This document shows, piece by piece, positions 61,553 through 64,000 of a stretch of DNA of 64,000 nt. Position 1 is the first letter of the stretch; every line of letters starts with the position of its first letter. The stretch spans positions 434,001 through 498,000 of the forward strand of contig NZ_JAAOBY010000002.1 in assembly GCF_011365745.1 (NCBI RefSeq), written 5' to 3'. The notes under the pieces were generated by a model. The model saw only the letters and a program-made list of their open reading frames with translations. It was not told the origin of the DNA and ran no database searches. Position numbers and translations under genes: made by a program. The DNA is from Flavobacterium turcicum. GTDB taxonomy: Bacteria > Bacteroidota > Bacteroidia > Flavobacteriales > Flavobacteriaceae.

Positions 61553-62947
61553 ATGCAACAACTTTCATTTAAAAATAGAATTGCTCTCAATTATATTGTC
61601 ACCACAGCTTTACTGATTTTTGTGGTGTTTTGTATCATCTATTCAATCGTAAAATTTAGTGTCTACAATCATGTCAACACTGATATTAAAAGCGAGGCAG
61701 ACAAGCATTTAACCGAAATCGAAATCGTTGGCAATTCATTTCATTTAATTCACAAAGAAGAATGGAAGGAACGTGAACACAACACACTTGATGTGAATCC
61801 TGTTTTTATTCAGTTTATTGATCAAGATGGAAAATTAATTGAAAAGTCACCAAATCTTAAAAATAAGACTTTATCTTTTGACCCTAAGCATGTTTCAAAT
61901 GTACTTTTTGACGATGTTCTAGCCAATAGCGCCATCAGGCAGATGCAAGTTCCCATTTACAATAAATCTAAAATTATTGGGTATTTGATCGTTGCTATGT
62001 CACTTGAAGATGCTACGATGGTTCTTGAAAATATCTCCAAAGTATTGATTATTACTTATCCTCTAATTTTATTAGTCCTTTTTTTTCTGGCTCGTTTTAT
62101 TGCTGGTCGATTTATAAAGCCAATTAGTTCTATTATTACTACTTCAAACGATATTACAAAAGACAATTTGACGTCACGGATCGTATTGCCTTTTCAAAAA
62201 GATGAATTGTATGTTCTATCGCAAACAATAAATAATTTGTTAGACCGCATTGAAACCGCTGTAGAACGTGAAAAACAATTCACTTCTGATGCATCGCATG
62301 AACTCAGAACTCCACTAACAGTTATCAAAGGAACACTCGAAGTTTTAATAAGGAAACCGAGAGAGCACGCTGAATATAGCGAGAAAATAAACTTTTGTGT
62401 CAACGAAGTAAACCGCTTAAATAACTTAGTAGATCAATTATTATTGTTGGCTCGTTTTGAAAATCAAAAACAGACATTAAAAACAGAAAAAGTATATTTA
62501 AACGCCTTGTTTTTAGATACTATTTCTCGATTTTCATCGATCATTCAAAGCAAGAAAATCAATGTTAGCACCAATTTTGCTGCGGAACATTACATAGAAA
62601 CTGATGGATATTTATTTTCGATTGTAATTAACAATTTAATATCGAACGCATTAAAATATTCGAATCAATACGGAAACTTGACAGTAGTTTTGAAAGAAGT
62701 TGACTCTATAATTGAATGCCAAATTAGTGATACTGGGATAGGAATTCCTGCTGAAGATGTGGATAAAATTTTTAATCAATTTTACAGATCTCAATCCAGT
62801 AGTCATCCCGAAATTAAAGGCACCGGTTTAGGACTTTCTATTGTGAAAAGATTGTGTACTTTACTCAACATTGATATTGCAATTAACAGTCAAGAAAACA
62901 AAGGAACCACGATTATTTTAAGATTATTTGAAGCACACCTTAAGTAG
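61553..62947 (+). CDS. Membrane sensor histidine kinase
   Basis: A 464-residue kinase. Two membrane helices (about 12-36 and 163-185) frame a periplasmic sensor domain of about 125 residues. A HAMP domain (about 187-240) follows, then HisKA with His249 in SDASHELRTP and a HATPase (NNLISNALKYS, DTGIGIP, GTGLGLSIVKR). It resembles CusS/CopS-like heavy-metal sensors by order and neighbours: response regulator upstream, CzcA-type pump downstream. The signal is unknown; copper, silver or another metal is plausible. Confidence 0.95.
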   Translation: MQQLSFKNRIALNYIVTTALLIFVVFCIIYSIVKFSVYNHVNTDIKSEADKHLTEIEIVGNSFHLIHKEEWKEREHNTLDVNPVFIQFIDQDGKLIEKSPNLKNKTLSFDPKHVSNVLFDDVLANSAIRQMQVPIYNKSKIIGYLIVAMSLEDATMVLENISKVLIITYPLILLVLFFLARFIAGRFIKPISSIITTSNDITKDNLTSRIVLPFQKDELYVLSQTINNLLDRIETAVEREKQFTSDASHELRTPLTVIKGTLEVLIRKPREHAEYSEKINFCVNEVNRLNNLVDQLLLLARFENQKQTLKTEKVYLNALFLDTISRFSSIIQSKKINVSTNFAAEHYIETDGYLFSIVINNLISNALKYSNQYGNLTVVLKEVDSIIECQISDTGIGIPAEDVDKIFNQFYRSQSSSHPEIKGTGLGLSIVKRLCTLLNIDIAINSQENKGTTIILRLFEAHLK

Positions 62948-62984
62948 TTCTTAAGGAAATACCTATCTTTAAACCTTACTTTTG
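62938..62984 (+). promoter_or_regulatory. Promoter and inverted repeat before the CzcA-type pump gene
   Basis: CCTTAAG-TAGTT-CTTAAGG (62938-62956) is a perfect 7-bp inverted repeat overlapping the stop codon of the kinase gene. TACTTTTG at 62977-62984 matches the promoter -7 element, 20 bases before ATG 63005. The repeat lies at about -45, a fitting place for an activator such as the response regulator encoded upstream. Confidence 0.5.
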
Positions 62985-63004
62985 AGGTATAAAAAAAGAT
63001 TAAA

Positions 63005-64000
63005 ATGCTTGAAAAAATAATTGCTTTCAGTTTAAAAAACAAACTCATTGTTTTACTATTCACACTCGGAATTTTTGGATTTGGTCTCTTTTCTGTTTTT
63101 CAAATTTCAATCGGTGCAGTTCCAGATGTGACTAATAACCAAGTTCAGGTAATCACAACTTCTCGTAACCTTTCTACGCAAGACATTGAACAATTCATCA
63201 CCTATCCTGTTGAAATTGAAATGGCTAACTTGCCAGGTGTCAAAGAAATTCGATCCATTTCTAAATTTGGTTTGTCTGTAGTCACCATTGTTTTTGATGA
63301 GAATTTAGGAACCTATCTTCCAAGACAACTTATTGCCGAGAAAATCAAGACTGCTTCTGAGAAAATTCCGCAAGGTTTTGGTACACCAGAAATGGGTCCA
63401 ATTACCACCGGACTAGGAGAAATCTATCAATATACTTTAGAAGTTAAACCAGAATTTAAGAATAATTATTCAGTAACAGATTTACGCACCATTCAGGATT
63501 GGGTAGTAAAGCGCCAGTTATCTGGAATTAAAGGTGTTGTAGAAATTAACACTTGGGGTGGTTTTTTAAAACAATATGAAATTGCAATTAGTCCATCGAG
63601 TTTAAAAGCCATGAATATTTCGACGGCTGATGTTTTCACCGCTCTCGAAAAAAACAACAGTATTGCGGGTGGTGCCTATATTGAAAAAGTGAATCAAAGT
63701 TATTTTATCAGAGGTGAAGGAAAAGTAAATTCACTAGAAGATATTGGAAATATTGTAGTTCAAAATAATAATGGTCTTCCTGTTTATATTAAAAATGTAG
63801 CACAAATTCGTTACGGTCATGCCAACCGTTTTGGTGCCATCACCGGCAATGGCGAAGGGGAAAAAGTTTTGGGACAAGTCATGATGCTCAAAGGAGGAAA
63901 CTCTAAACAAGTTATTGATGATGTGAAGAATAGAGTTGCCGAAATCCAAAAATCACTGCCTGAAGGTGTTTACATCAATGGATTTTTAGAACGAAGCGAG
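63005..64000 (+). CDS. CzcA/CusA-type heavy-metal RND efflux pump (3' end outside window)
   Basis: The frame runs open from ATG 63005 to the end of the window (332 codons). The translation begins MLEKIIAFSLKNKLIVLL and continues with VPDVTNNQVQV, EQFITYPVEIEMANLPGV and KIPQGFGTPEMGPITTGLGE, typical of the first membrane helix and first periplasmic loop of heavy-metal efflux RND proteins (CzcA/CusA). These pumps export Cu, Ag, Zn, Co or Cd with an adaptor and an outer-membrane duct, expected just beyond the window. Metal selectivity depends on helix 4 motifs that are not visible here. Confidence 0.93.
   Translation, partial: MLEKIIAFSLKNKLIVLLFTLGIFGFGLFSVFQISIGAVPDVTNNQVQVITTSRNLSTQDIEQFITYPVEIEMANLPGVKEIRSISKFGLSVVTIVFDENLGTYLPRQLIAEKIKTASEKIPQGFGTPEMGPITTGLGEIYQYTLEVKPEFKNNYSVTDLRTIQDWVVKRQLSGIKGVVEINTWGGFLKQYEIAISPSSLKAMNISTADVFTALEKNNSIAGGAYIEKVNQSYFIRGEGKVNSLEDIGNIVVQNNNGLPVYIKNVAQIRYGHANRFGAITGNGEGEKVLGQVMMLKGGNSKQVIDDVKNRVAEIQKSLPEGVYINGFLERSE

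Noticed and set aside
1..64000. CRISPR arrays, rRNA operons, intact insertion sequences, prophage genes
   Set aside because: No regular spaced repeats, rRNA sequence, intact transposase with terminal repeats, or phage structural genes were seen.

Overview
The window reads as a chromosomal stretch of an aerobic member of the Flavobacteriaceae, most likely a Flavobacterium. Supporting signs are the low G+C, a type IX secretion (T9SS) sorting domain at the left edge, the Bacteroidota-specific LpxC-FabZ fusion, many copies of the Bacteroidota promoter element TAnnTTTG, a flavobacterial-type structured RNA upstream of fabG, and typical neighbours such as DUF3570/DUF4266, a 3-keto-disaccharide hydrolase family protein and a GbsR-type regulator. 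Most of the window is ordinary core genome; accessory character is concentrated in bases 2700-12400 and again near the right end.

Layout. 1-2700: the end of a T9SS-secreted protein, then a Crp/Fnr regulator with an NmrA-like reductase. 2850-3360: a scar made of a tRNA-Ser 3' end with its terminator, directly abutting a decayed IS1182-type transposase. 3619-10772: a light/redox signalling block with a six-PAS hybrid histidine kinase, a single-domain response regulator, the broken 3' half of another receiver gene, a heme oxygenase and a bacteriophytochrome kinase. 10773-12400: a small inverted-repeat element, an outer-membrane barrel protein, a gene remnant, and two near-identical tRNA-Ser(UGA) genes, each with its own promoter and terminator. 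12514-19143 (minus): tpx, dgkA, ftsK, lolA, an LptF/G permease and a RibB protein whose GTP cyclohydrolase II half has lost its zinc cysteines. 19328-20752 (minus): peroxiredoxin, thioredoxin and a small conserved protein. 20895-25451 (minus): a three-gene set (family-10-like glycosyl hydrolase, AmpG-like MFS, GH3) that looks like peptidoglycan recycling. 25673-30715: a large FAD/Fe-S oxidoreductase and an amino acid permease. 30862-37063 (minus): a GbsR-type regulator followed by a complete RND tripartite efflux pump, with a clear operator-like palindrome inside the promoter. 37291-46346: a DUF1080 protein, an HD phosphohydrolase, then lipid A genes (lpxD, lpxC-fabZ, lpxA), efp, a second LpxD-like gene, an NTF2-like protein, sucD and a GIY-YIG-like protein. 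46397-57637: a di-heme peroxidase, an NhaC-family transporter behind an S-box-like leader RNA, fabG behind a flavobacterial structured RNA, a vWA membrane protein, LysR plus YeiH, an S1/P1-type nuclease and an LTA-synthase-like sulfatase-fold enzyme. 57799-64000: thioredoxin, ApbE flavin transferase, DUF4266 lipoprotein, DUF3570 barrel, an OmpR-type two-component system, and the start of a CzcA/CusA-type RND pump that runs off the window.

The best candidates for something under-described are: (i) the thioredoxin-ApbE-DUF4266-DUF3570 module with its two-component system, which looks like a covalently flavinylated envelope redox system; (ii) the very compact SAM-I-like leader in front of the NhaC-type transporter; and (iii) the tRNA-Ser/transposase scar together with the receiver-domain duplication beside the phytochrome operon. 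No CRISPR array, rRNA, prophage or intact insertion sequence was seen.
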